Shown: positions 1 to 10,900 of the stretch, piece by piece
Layout of the letters: every line of letters begins with the position of its first letter
Position numbering within the stretch: position 1 is the first letter of the stretch
Assembly (NCBI GenBank): GCA_964017155.1
Contig: OZ024865.1
Coordinates: 18,498,951-18,562,950 of the forward strand
Reading direction: 5' to 3'
Source of the DNA: Oasisia sp. SBJ-2009
Lineage: Eukaryota > Annelida > Polychaeta > Sabellida > Siboglinidae
Length of the DNA: 64,000 nucleotides
The notes under the pieces: model-generated
The model's database searches: none
What the model was told of the DNA's origin: nothing
What the model saw: the letters and a program-made list of their open reading frames with translations, nothing else
Made by a program: the position numbers and the translations under genes

Positions 1-293
1 TACTATGCATGGCAACCTATGAACAAAAAGTAAATTTTTGTTTACCTGTTGCTATGGTGTGCAAAACAACCACCAGCAGATGTGCATTTATAATTTACTG
101 CGACCTCAGTAAGTACCAAGCAGGAGGTGAGAGGCGTATAGCGACTATTTGTTTTTTGCTGATTTGTAATCCTTTGGAGCGATCAATATGCAGGCAGACC
201 ATGTCACGGTTGTCACTGGGCAACACCTGGTGGACCTTAATGTTGTTGTTCTCTTGTTGTCCCTGTCATTAGGGGTGAGGTCAAAGTAAAGCT
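1..293. other. Unassigned flank
   Basis: No gene, RNA or recognisable repeat can be supported here. A short open frame is present but shows no domain, no splice context and no codon signal. Confidence 0.4.
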
Positions 294-611
294 AAATTCT
301 TATTTAGCACAGTACCCAATCCCCAGGATTGTTCAAAGCACTTTTACACTTTACTTCCCTGACAGACCTGTTCAATCAGACACCATCGCAAGTTTTCTGG
401 GAAACATCTAATCATATGCTACAATTAATAGGCTGCTCGTACACATATCCACCACTGTCTATAGCCAGGTACTCATTTATACAACTGAGTGAACTGGAGC
501 AATATAGAGTGAAAAAACTTGACCAAGATTTCAGCGCCGCAGCACAGGATTAAAACTTGGGTCCTCTTATTTGAGAGTCCAAAGCCCTACCCCTGAGCCA
601 CGGTGCTCCAC
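294..611 (-). mobile_element. tRNA-derived SINE, copy 1
   Basis: Read on the minus strand it starts with a tRNA-like head (box A GTGGCTCAGGGGTAGGGC, degenerate box B). A body follows that is shared with three other copies in the window (18489-18810, 35990-36300, 45998-46325), including GACAGTGGTGGATATGTGTA and the tail segment ending near AGCGCTTTGAAC. The tail TGCTAAATAAGAA matches CGCTATATAAGAA of copy 2. It abuts a LINE fragment at 612. Family name unknown; this is a SINE by structure and copy number, not a tRNA gene. Confidence 0.8.
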
Positions 612-1155
612 AAGGATGACCGTGGCGACTGTCGTCTTTTCTTTCCCCTCCTCACTTTTCACTGACTGTCTTCTCTATCACCAGTCTCCAACTCCTTTTA
701 TCTGTTGCTGTTGTTCTCCATTCTCCTCCCCATCTGTCTGGATCTCTCTTAACACAGTCCTCCCACCACTCTCTATTCTTTTCCCTTCACTTTCTGGGCA
801 TCTGCCCTCTTTGCCAATGTTTCATCTCCCATTCCTTCCACATGTCCGGCCCATTTCAACCTACTCCTCGACAATTTCTTCTTAAAACTTTCCGTCACTC
901 CAACGTCCATTCTTCTCTTATCCTCTCTCTTCACTCCCACGATTCTTCTTATCCAGTTATTTTCACAAACCAGCACCTTCTCTTGTTTCTCTGTTAGTGC
1001 CATTGTTTCTAACATTGTTTCATACATGTATGTCATGGTAATATATGAGGTGAGCACCTTTCCTTTACGTTTGCGAGATATCCATCTGTCTCCCATCACT
1101 CCATCCATTTCAATGTATTCCATTTCAGCACGATCAGAGAAAAGAGCCTTCAGGT
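612..1155 (-). mobile_element. Non-LTR retrotransposon fragment, reverse transcriptase C-terminus
   Basis: The minus strand encodes the C-terminal part of a LINE reverse transcriptase: GVMGDRWISRKRKGKVL, then TMALTEKQEKVLVCENNWIR, then LKWAGHVEGMGDETLAKRA. After a one-base frame slip near 770 it continues WWEDCVKRD and EWRTTATDKRSWRLVIEK, followed by a stop near 640. The WAGHV and EWRTTA blocks are typical of a LINE group widespread in marine invertebrates. A second 3' fragment lies at 50125-50290. The copy is 5'-truncated and frameshifted, so dead. It ends just upstream of the start codon of gene A, whose promoter or 5' UTR is therefore probably LINE-derived. Confidence 0.8.
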
Positions 1156-1158
1156 ACG

Positions 1159-1243
1159 ATGACGGCATCACTGGCCAGACCTTGGTTTCTCTTGGTGCGA
1201 GTCTGTGTCATCTCCAGTCTGTGTCTTCTACTCACACAACAAG
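1159..1243 (+). CDS. Gene A exon 1: signal peptide
   Basis: The ATG at 1159 opens a 28-codon frame with a basic start (MTASLARPWF) and a hydrophobic core (LLVRVCVISSLCLLL), ending at QQ plus one base (phase 1). The donor AACAAG|GTGAGT is close to consensus. Joined to exon 2 it gives a secretory leader followed at once by the lectin domain, which decided this start. The last 46 bases of the exon are almost identical to the 47-bp tandem unit that fills the start of intron 1. Confidence 0.75.
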
Positions 1244-2993
1244 GTGAGTCTGTGTCATCTCTAGTCTGTGTCTTCTACTTACACAACAAGGTGAGTCTGT
1301 GTCATCTCTAGTCTGTGTCTTCTACTCACACAAGGTGAGTCTGTGTCATCTCCAGTCTGTGTCTTCTACTCACACAACAAGGTGAGTCTGTGTCATCTCT
1401 AGTCTGTGTCTTCTACTCACACAACAAGGTGAGTCTGTGTCATCTCCAGTCTGTGTCTTCTACTCACACAACAAGGTGAGTCTGTGTCATCTCCAGTCTG
1501 TGTCTTCTACTCACACAACAAGGTGAGTCTGTGTCATCTCTAGTCTGTGTCTTCTACTTACACAACAAGGTGAGTCTGTGTCATCTCTAGTCTGTGTCTT
1601 CTACTCACACAACAAGGTGAGTCTGTGTCATCTCTAGTCTGTGTCTTCTACTCACACAACAAGGTGAGTCTGTGTCATCTCCAGTCTGTGTCTTCTACTC
1701 ACACAACAAGGTGAGTCTGTGTCATCTCTAGTCTGTGTCTTCTACTCACACAACAAGGTGAGTCTGTGTCATCTCCAGTCTGTGTCTTCTACTCACACAA
1801 CAAGGTGAGTCTGTGTCATCTCCAGTCTGTGTCTTCTACTCACACAACAAGGTGAGTCTGTGTCATCTCTAGTCTGTGTCTTCTACTTACACAACAAGGT
1901 GAGTCTGTGTCATCTCTAGTCTGTGTCTTCTACTCACACAACAAGGTGAGTCTGTGTCATCTCTAGTCTGTGTCTTCTACTCACACAACAAGGTGAGTCT
2001 GTGTCATCTCCAGTCTGTGTCTTCTACTCACACAACAAGGTGAGTCTGTGTCATCTCCAGTCTGTGTCTTCTACTCACACAACAAGGTGAGTCTGTGTCA
2101 TCTCCAGTCTGTGTCTTCTACTCACACAACAAGGTGAGTCTGTGTCATCTCTAGTCTGTGTCTTCTACTCACACAACAAGGTGAGTCTGTGTCATCTCCA
2201 GTCTGTGTCTTCTACTCACACAACAAGGTGAGTCTGTGTCATCTCCAGTCTGTGTCTTCTACTCACACAACAAGGTGAGTCTGTGTCATCTCTAGTCTGT
2301 GTCTTCTACTTACACAACAAGGTGAGTCTGTGTCATCTCTAGTCTGTGTCTTCTACTCACACAACAAGGTGAGTCTGTGTCATCTCTAGTCTGTGTCTTC
2401 TACTCACACAACAAGGTGAGTCTGTGTCATCTCCAGTCTGTGTCTTCTACTCACACAACAAGGTGAGTCTGTGTCATCTCCAGTCTGTGTCTTCTACTCA
2501 CACAACAAGGTGAGTCTGTGTCATCTCCAGTCTGTGTCTTCTACTCACACAACAAGGTGAGTCTGTGTCATCTCTAGTCTGTGTCTTCTACTCACACAAC
2601 AAGGTGAGTCTGTGTCATCTCCAGTCTGTGTCTTCTACTCACACAACAAGGTGAGTCTGTGTCATCTCCAGTCTGTGTCTTCTACTCACACAACAAGGTG
2701 AGTCTGTGTCATCTCCAGTCTGTGTCTTCTACTCACACAACAAGGTGAGTCTGTGTCATCTCCAGTCTGTGTCTTCTACTCACACAACAAGGTGAGTCTG
2801 TGTCATCTCTAGTCTGTGTCTTCTACTCACACAACAAGGTGAGTATGTGTCATCTCCAGTCTGTGTCTTCTACTCACACAACAAGGTGAGTCTGTGTCAT
2901 CTCTAGTCTGTGTCTTCTACTCACACAACAAGGTGAGTCTGTGTCATCTCTAGTCTGTGTCTTCTACTCACACAACAAGGTGAGTCTGTGTCA
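1244..2993. repeat. 47-bp minisatellite copying the exon 1 donor junction (left part)
   Basis: About 37 tandem units start exactly at the exon 1 donor: GTGAGTCTGTGTCATCTCCA, then GTCTGTGTCTTCTACTCAC, then ACAACAAG. The unit differs from the last part of exon 1 mainly at one base (exon GCGAGT, unit GTGAGT). Each unit thus ends in CAACAAG and is followed by GTGAGT, recreating a near-consensus 5' splice site. Units vary at TCTCCAG/TCTCTAG and CTCAC/CTTAC, and one is 4 bp short near 1330. The array resumes at 7220 beyond an inserted CR1 element. It is not a CRISPR array, because there are no unique spacers. Confidence 0.95.
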
Positions 2994-3104
2994 GTTGTGT
3001 ATAACATAAAGTGAGCTGCAGTTACTGTCCACATAAAACAGTCTTTCTAAAGACTAAATTGGTATACCGACTGAGTAAATTTTGAGTACCTGGGTAGTCA
3101 TAAT

Positions 3105-4250
3105 ATGGCCCCTTGCAAGCGGCAAGTGAAGGCAAGGAGGCACCTAGTGTGTGACTATTGTCACAGCTTTGTAGATTTTGCTCTATCCGGATGCACAAAG
3201 TCATGGGCTGAGACAATGGAGGAAGACTTTACTTTCCAGTGCACAGGGTGTTTGAAAGTGGAATGTCTTACAGCAGAGTTAGCTAGGCTAACCGATATTG
3301 TGAAGGGGATGGAGATGAGAATAACCAAAGAGACAGATGGAAGAGGTCGGAAGGAACAATGCAGTGACAAGAAGGGTGAGGACAGTATACTGAGAGGAGG
3401 GAGGGCGAGTGCAAGGAAAACAAATGGAGAAAGAACAAGTGAAAACATGGCATGCAGGAAGGTGACAGGGGAGAAAGTGACAGTAGATGAGGGGGTGACA
3501 ATGGGACAGGAGATGATAGAAGCAGATGCGACAGGAGGAAAGACGAAGGGAAGAAAGGAACTGAGAGTAGATGTGACCAAACGGAAGTCAATAACAAGGA
3601 TGGTGTCAGGAAGAAAAGAGGCAGGAAAGAAAGGAACAGAGAAAGCGGCAGGGGGAAAAGTCAGCAACCAGGGAGATGCAAAACGGAGGAGTTACTCTGA
3701 AGCAGTGATTGAGGGGGCATTGAGAACAGAAAGGGTGTTTATGGGCGACTCAATTTTGCGAAAGACGGACAAGACGTTAAGTAAAGGAGAAGATGTTGTT
3801 GTTTGTCTTCCAGGCGCTCGGATAGAGCATGTGACAGATAGGGTAGAGAACGCGTTGGGGCATGGCCAGGGAGGATCTATATTAGTACATGTAGGGACGA
3901 ACAATGCAGACAGGGAGGGGACAACTAGAATAGTGCAAAGATACAGACAGTTGGTAGGGAAACTGAAGAAGACAAGAGTTGAACAGATCATTCTCTCAGG
4001 AATCTTGCCAGTAATCGGAGGAAGGGGAGCAACCTATAGAAACTGCAAGAGGATGGCAATCAATGCTCTGGTGGAGCAGATGTGTGAGGAGGAAGGGGTT
4101 GGATTCTTGAATTTGTGGGGGCGCTTTGTTGGGAAGGAGGACATGTACGTGAGAGATGGCCTCCATCTAAGCGGAAAGGGCGCAGCAGTTTTCTCTGAGA
4201 ACCTGCTTCAATCTATGGACAGTGGAACAGGTTGCAATTATTTAAACTAG
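3105..4250 (+). CDS. CR1 ORF1: zinc-finger plus SGNH-esterase protein
   Basis: 381 residues. Residues 16-50 hold a PHD-like cysteine set (CDYC at 16-19, then C30, then CTGC). A short leucine-rich helix follows (ECLTAELARLTDIVKGMEMR), then a long Lys/Arg-rich linker. The C-terminal half is an SGNH-hydrolase-type esterase: GDSIL near 214, GTNN near 265, DGLHLS near 351. ORF1 proteins with PHD and esterase domains are known from CR1 elements and are thought to act in RNP assembly. The frame is intact. It ends at TAG 4248-4250, and the same frame continues into ORF2 with no upstream ATG. Confidence 0.85.
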   Translation: MAPCKRQVKARRHLVCDYCHSFVDFALSGCTKSWAETMEEDFTFQCTGCLKVECLTAELARLTDIVKGMEMRITKETDGRGRKEQCSDKKGEDSILRGGRASARKTNGERTSENMACRKVTGEKVTVDEGVTMGQEMIEADATGGKTKGRKELRVDVTKRKSITRMVSGRKEAGKKGTEKAAGGKVSNQGDAKRRSYSEAVIEGALRTERVFMGDSILRKTDKTLSKGEDVVVCLPGARIEHVTDRVENALGHGQGGSILVHVGTNNADREGTTRIVQRYRQLVGKLKKTRVEQIILSGILPVIGGRGATYRNCKRMAINALVEQMCEEEGVGFLNLWGRFVGKEDMYVRDGLHLSGKGAAVFSENLLQSMDSGTGCNYLN

Positions 4251-7121
4251 ATTCGCAGGGGGGATTCAAATACTGGAGGCACAGATAAGGACAGCACAGA
4301 TAAAACGGCAAAGAACAGTCTGGAAAACTCTACAACATTTGGTTATAAATGTGCATGTTTAAATGCAAGGAGCATAGTAAACAAAAGAAATGAACTAAAC
4401 ATTATGGTAGAAGATAATGACCCTCACATAATAGGTATAACTGAATCTTGGGCCACCCCCGATATATCAGATGCCGAATTAGGAATGACAGGATATGTCA
4501 TGTTTAGGAAAGATAGAATAGGGAGAAGGGGAGGTGGCGTTATTTTATATATTAAAGAATCCATTCAGGTTTACGAAATAAAATTAGAAAAACAAGCAGA
4601 ATGTGAAGAAGCTGTGTGGTGTAACATAGTTACAGGAAACTCAACATTAACTGTTGGGTTAGTTTATCGAAGTCCAAACATAAGCACAGATGAGAATGAG
4701 AAAATACAAAACGCTATAAAGGAAGTCAGTAAACGGCAGTGTATAATTATGGGGGATTTTAACCATGGGCGTATACAGTGGAAATCTCAACAGAGTACTG
4801 GGAGTGAAGATCAAACATTTTTTTATTTAGTACAAGACAGTTTCCTTACTCAACATGTGTTAGAACCAACCAGGGGTGAGAACGTATTGGACATAGATAG
4901 TTTTGAGCTCACAGAAGGAATTTATTGATAATGTAAGGATATGTGAGACACTGAGGTGTAGTGATCACAACCAGATATATTTTATCATCAAAGTAAAAGG
5001 AGAACAGAATCGTAAAATACGGTACAGGAACATTTTTCACAAAGGAAGATATAAGGACATGAGGAAATATTTAGCAAAGATAGACTGGAATAACACACTG
5101 GAGAGTAAGACAGCAACAGAATGTTGGAATATCTTAAAGAGAGAAATTGACTGCATTGTCGAACAATTTGTCCCCTTGAAAAAACAGGGGAAACGGTCAA
5201 AAAAGAAACACTTATCAAAAGAAGCCATTAGAAAAATCAAATACAAGCAAACGATGTGGAAGACATATAGACTTACTGGAAGTGAAGAAGACTTTGCCAT
5301 TTATAAAGAAGCACTTAATCAAGCTACAGCTGAAATTAGAAATTCAAAGAGAAGCTATGAACAAAAATTAGCTTTTAATAAAAAACATGACAGCAAGAGT
5401 TTTTATGCGTATGTTCGAAGTAAACAGAAAGTTCAAGATAAGGTAGGACCTCTAGAAGGTAGTGATGGAAACATAATAACAGAGGGATTCTTAATGGCAG
5501 AAAGCCTAAATGAATACTTTAGTTTGGTGTTCACCAGGGAAGATACTAGTGCATTACCAGTACCAGAGACTAAATTTGAAGGGAGAGAGCCAGACTATTT
5601 AGGACAACTAATTGTAACACCAAAAATGGTAGCTAAGAAAATAAGGGATATGAAGGAAAATAAGTCACCTGGAGTGGATGGGATTCCTCCCAAATTACTA
5701 CTGGAAATTGTAGAACAAATCAGCATACCACTTGCAACAGTGTTCAATTTGTCAATAGAGGAAGGAGTAGTTCCATTAGAATGGAAAGAAGCAAACATCA
5801 TACCATTATTTTAAAAAGGATCAAGAAGCAAGTCAGAGAACTATAGACCAGTTAGTTTAACATCAGTGGTTTGCAAACTATTAGAAAGACTAATTAAAGA
5901 TCACTTGGTTGATTTTCTTGTTAAAAATAACTTGATTAACCCATCTCAAAATGGGTTTCTAAAAGCGAGGTCATGCTAACAAATATCTTATGTTTTTTGG
6001 AAGATGTCACAAAGTGGGTAGACGAGGGATCACCAGTAGATATAATATACTTAGATTTAAAAAAAGCCTTTGACAAAGTGCCACATCAAAGATTACTACT
6101 TAAACTAAAGGCCCATGGCATAGGCAATGGTATGATTAACTGGATAGAAAAATGGCTCATTGATAGAAGACAAAGAGTGGTAGTTGATGGGGAGGTTTCA
6201 AACTGGAAATCGGTTTTGAGTGGAGTACTGCAGGGATCAGTATTGGGACCTATTTTGTTCTTAATATATATCAATGATTTGGATGATGATATAACAAGCA
6301 AGGTGTTGAAGTTTGCGGACGATACAAAAGTGTTTAGAAAAATTGAAAGTGATGCATATAGAAAGCAATTACAAGATGATCTAAATAAGTTGAACGAATG
6401 GTCTGATAAGTGGCAAATGCTGTTTAATTATGGGAAGTGTAAGTGCCTCCACACAGGACATGGAAATGAAGATGCACAATATACAATGGGTGATACTGTA
6501 CTAAATACTACCGTAAAGGAAAAGGACTTAAGGTTAACTATTAGTGCTGATATGAAGGTATCAGAACAGTGTGCAATTGCAGCAGCAAAGAGAAACCAAA
6601 TTCTTGGATTAATTAGGCGAAATATAGTGTACAAGGAAAAAGAACTAATAATACCGCTGTACAAAACAATAATTAGGCCTCATTTAGAATATTGCATACA
6701 GGCATGGAGGCCATATCGCAAGAAGGATATTGATATACTAGAAAGAGTACAAAGAAGAGCAACCAAAATGATACAAAAACTCAGGAATATTAGTTATGAA
6801 ATGCGTCTAAAAGAATGTGGATTAACAACACTAGAAACCAGGAGATTGAGAGGAGATCAGATAGAAGTTTTTAAAATATTGAATGGGTATGAAAATATTG
6901 ACAGAAATATTTTTTTCTCTGTTAAGGAAGAGAGAAGGACTAGAGGACATGGAATTACATTAGCAAAGAAGCAGTGTAGACTAGATATTAGAATTTTTTT
7001 ATTTTCACAAAGAACAGTAAATGAATGGAACAGATTATCGGCTGATTGTGTAGGTGCTAGTAGTGTTAATATGTTTAAAAATAAAATTGACATGTACCTA
7101 AGAAGGGCTGGGTACATTTAG
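4251..7121 (+). pseudogene. CR1 ORF2: endonuclease/reverse transcriptase, broken
   Basis: The N-terminal apurinic-type endonuclease is visible: CLNARSIVNKRNEL, then IGITESW, GGGVILYIK, GLVYRSP, MGDFNHG. The RT follows: SPGVDGIPPKLL, FKKAFDKVPHQRL in the homologous copy, LIYINDL, FADDTKVF. The first in-frame ATG (4404) lies downstream of the conserved LNARS block, so it is unlikely to be the original start. Lesions: reading passes from one frame to another near 4895-4905; codon 5812-5814 is TAA where copy 2 has AAA; a T is missing near 5973. GVLQGSV stands where copy 2 has GVPQGSV. The copy cannot make a full protein. Confidence 0.88.
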
Positions 7122-7219
7122 TTAGATAGGTTGGACTCTTGATAAGCCAAAGGGCTTCCTTGTCCACCTGCCATCTAGAGTTGATTCTCTGGGTGGCAAT
7201 CTTGTTAAATCTTGTTAAA

Positions 7220-7445
7220 TCTCCAGTCTGTGTCTTCTACTCACACAACAAGGTGAGTCTGTGTCATCTCCAGTCTGTGTCTTCTACTCACACAACAAGG
7301 TGAGTCTGTGTCATCACCAGTCTGTGTCTTCTACTCACACAACAAGGTGAGTCTGTGTCATCTCCAGTCTGTGTCTTCTAATCACACAACAAGGTGAGTC
7401 TGTGTCATCTCCAGTCTGTGTCATCTAATCACACAAGGTGAGTCG
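7220..7445. repeat. 47-bp minisatellite, right part
   Basis: About 4.7 further units of the array at 1244-2993, resuming in register after the CR1 insertion. The last units degrade (TCATCTAATCAC) and end at GTGAGTCGGTGG. Confidence 0.93.
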
Positions 7446-7599
7446 GTGGTTTCTTATATGAGGCACATCTGACCCAATGGAATGCACAACTTAGTGAAAC
7501 TGGAAAAAGTGAAATTGCCTAGTTGTTCCTGATGTATGCAAATACACGTCGTTCCAATGTGTATATGGTGCATTTATATATTCCGTGACACGCAAGCAC

Positions 7600-7654
7600 A
7601 GAAAATGATATCACACACCTATGTGTGTGTATGTGACTGCACATATATACACAT

Positions 7655-7703
<49 letters not shown>

Positions 7704-7900
7704 CTTGTGTTAATGACTACTTCCATTTGAGAGAAGTAGAAGTGTTTGAAGGTTAGTATCAACACGCACCCATGCACACAGGCACACACACACACATGTA
7801 CACTACACATACATACACACACGCATACGTACACATGCTGGCATGCACACACGCACTCAGACACACTCTTTCACACACATGCATACATGCATGCACTTGC
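7600..7900. repeat. TG/TA/CA microsatellites
   Basis: A short TG run is followed by about 30 bp of (TA)n near 7660-7695, then CA-rich sequence at 7760-7880. Simple repeats in intron 1 of gene A. Confidence 0.8.
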
Positions 7901-10900
7901 ACAAGAGAAGGAAGTGAGGGAGGGAGAGAGGGGGAGGAAATGAAGTGAGGGAGGGAGAGGAAATAAAGTGAGGTAGGGAGATAGGGGGAGGAAAGGAGGT
8001 GAGGGAGGGAGATAGGGGGAGGAAATGAAGTGAGGGAGGGAGAGGAAATAAAGTGAGGTAGGGAGATAGGGGGAGGAAAGGAGGTGAGGGAGGGAGAGAG
8101 GGGGAGGTAATGAAGTGAGGGAGGGAGAGGAAATGATGTGAGGGAGGTAGAGAGGGGGAGGAAATGAAGTGAGGGAGGGAGAGGAAATGATGTGAGGGAG
8201 GTAGAGAGGGGGAGGAAATGAAGTGAGGGAGGGAGAGGAAATGAAGTGAGGGAGGGAGAGGAAATGAAGTGAGGGAGGGAGATAGGGGGAGGAAATGAAG
8301 TGAGGGAGGGAGAGAGGGGGAGGAAATGAAGTGACGGAGGGAGAGGAAATGATGTGAGGGAGGTAGAGAGGGGGAGGAAAGGAAGTGAGGGAGGGAGAGA
8401 GGGGGAGGAAATGAAGTGAGGGAGGGAGATAGGGGGAGGAAAGGAAGTGAGGGAGGGAGAGAGGGGGAGGAAATGAAGTGAGGGAGGGAGAGGAAATGAT
8501 GTGAGGGAGGGAGAGAGGGGGAGGAAATGAAGTGAGGGAGGGAGATAGGGGGAGGAAAGGAAGTGAGGGAGGGAGATAGGGGGAGGAAAGGAAGTGAGGG
8601 AGGGAGATAGGGGGAGGAAAGGAGGTGAGGGAGGGAGATAGGGGGAGGAAAGGAAGTGAGGGAGGGAGAGAGGGGGAGGAAATGAAGTGAGGGAGGGAGA
8701 TAGGGGGAGGAAAGGAAGTGAGGGAGGGAGAGAGGGGGAGGAAATGAAGTGAGGGAGGGAGAGGAAATAAAGTGAGGTAGGGAGATAGGGGGAGGAAAGG
8801 NNNNNNNNNNNNNNNNNNNNNNNNNNNNNNNNNNNNNNNNNNNNNNNNNNNNNNNNNNNNNNNNNNNNNNNNNNNNNNNNNNNNNNNNNNNNNNNNNNNN
8901 NNNNNNNNNNNNNNNNNNNNNNNNNNNNNNNNNNNNNNNNNNNNNNNNNNNNNNNNNNNNNNNNNNNNNNNNNNNNNNNNNNNNNNNNNNNNNNNNNNNN
9001 GGAAGTGAGGGAGGGAGAGGGGGAGGAAATGAAGTGAGGGAGGGAGATATGGGGAGGAAATGAAGTGAGGGAGGGAGATAGGGGGAGGAAATGAAGTGAG
9101 GGAGGGAGATAGGGGGAGGAAAGGAAGTGAGGGAGGGAGAGAGGGGGAGGAAATGAAGTGAGGGAGGGAGATGGGGGAGGAAAGGAAGTGAGGGAGGGAG
9201 AGGAAATGAAGTGAGGGAGGGAGATAGGGGGAGGAAATGAAGTGAGGGAGGGAGATAGGGGGAGGAAATGAAGTGAGGGAGGGAGAGAGGGGGAGGAAAG
9301 GAGGTGAGGGAGGGAGAGGAAATGATGTGAGGGAGGGAGAGAGGGGGAGGAAATGAAGTGAGGGAGGGAGAGAGGGGGAGGAAAGGAGGTGAGGGAGGGA
9401 GAGGAAATGATGTGAGGGAGGGAGATAGGGGGAGGAAATGAAGTGAGGGAAGGAGATAGGGGAGGAAATGAAGTGACGGAGGGAGAGAAAATGATGTGAG
9501 GGAGGGGGATATGGGGAGGAAAGGAAGTGAGGGAGGGAGATAGGGGGAGGAAAGGAAGTGAGGGAGGGAGATAGGGGGAGGAAAGGAAGTGAGCGAGGGA
9601 GATAGGGGGAGGAAAGGATGTGAGGGAGGGAGAGGGGGAGGAAATGAAGTGAGGGAGGGAGATATGGGGAGGAAATGAAGTGAGGGAGGGAGATAGGGGG
9701 AGGAAATGAAGTGAGGGAGGGAGATAGGGGGAGGAAAGGAAGTGAGGGAGGGAGAGAGGGGGAGGAAATGAAGTGAGGGAGGGAGATGGGGGAGGAAAGG
9801 AAGTGAGGGAGGGAGAGGAAATGAAGTGAGGGAGGGAGATAGGGGGAGGAAATGAAGTGAGGGAGGGAGATAGGGGGAGGAAATGAAGTGAGGGAGGGAG
9901 AGGGGGGGGGAAAGGAGGTGAGGGAGGAGAGGAAATGATGTGAGGGAGGGAGAGAGGGGGAGGAAATGAAGTGAGGGAGGGAGAGAGGGGGAGGAAAGGA
10001 GGTGAGGGAGGGAGAGGAAATGATGTGAGGGAGGGAGATAGGGGGAGGAAATGAAGTGAGGGAAGGAGATAGGGGAGGAAATGAAGTGACGGAGGGAGAG
10101 AAAATGATGTGAGGGAGGGGGATATGGGGAGGAAAGGAAGTGAGGGAGGGAGATAGGGGGAGGAAAGGAAGTGAGGGAGGGAGAGGAAAGGAGGTGAGGG
10201 AGGGAGAGGAAATGATGTGAGGGAGGGAGAGGAAATGAAGTGAGGGAGGGAGAGGAAATGATGTGAGGGAGGGAGAGAGGGGGAGGAAATGAAGTGAGGG
10301 AGGGAGAGAGGGGGAGGAAATGAAGTGAGGGAGGGAGATAGGGAGAGGAAATGAAGTGAGGGAGGGAGATAGGGGGAGGAAATGAAGTGAGGGAGGGAGA
10401 TAGGGGGAGGAAAGGAAGTGAGGGAGGGAGAGAGGGGGAGGAAATGATGTGAGGGTGGGAGAGGAAATGAAGTGAGGGAGGGAGAGAGGGGTGAAATGAA
10501 GTGAGGGAGGGAGAGAGAGGGGGGAAATGAAGTAAGGGTGGGAGAGGGGGATGAAGTGAGGGAGGGAGAGAGGGGGGAAATGAAGTAAGGGTGGGAGAGA
10601 GGGGGATGAAGTGAGGGAGGGAGAGAGGGGGGAAATGAAGTAAGGGTGGGAGAGGGGGGAAATGATGTGAGGGAGGGACAGAGGGGGAGGAAATGAAGTG
10701 AGGGTGGGAGAGAGGGGGGGAAATGAAGTGAGGGTGGGAGAGAGGGGAAATGAAGTGATGGAGGGAGAGAGGGAGAGGAAATGAAGTGAGGGTGGGAGAG
10801 AGGGGGGGAATGAAGTGAGGGATAGAGAGGGGGAGGAAAGGAAGGGAGGGAGAGAGAGGGGGAGGAAAGGAAGTGAGGAAGAGAGGGGGGAGGAAAGGAA

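Larger units (their letters stand above)
2994..7219 (+). mobile_element. CR1-clade LINE, near full length, copy 1 (inactive)
   Basis: A 4.2-kb element runs from a short 5' UTR through ORF1 (3105-4250) and ORF2 (about 4251-7121) to a 3' tail of tandem AATCTTGTTA units, which copy 2 at 20767-23035 shares. ORF2 is broken three times relative to copy 2: a frame slip near 4900, a nonsense change at 5812-5814 and a one-base deletion near 5973. It sits inside the 47-bp minisatellite with no visible target-site duplication: the left flank ends GTGTCA and the right flank resumes TCTCCAG, as in an intact unit. Confidence 0.93.

Noticed and set aside
1244..2993. CRISPR-like array
   Set aside because: Uniform tandem units with no unique spacers, in an animal gene.
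3161..3667. Minus-strand open frames over CR1 ORF1
   Set aside because: Shadow frames of the real plus-strand ORF1, which has zinc-finger and SGNH motifs.
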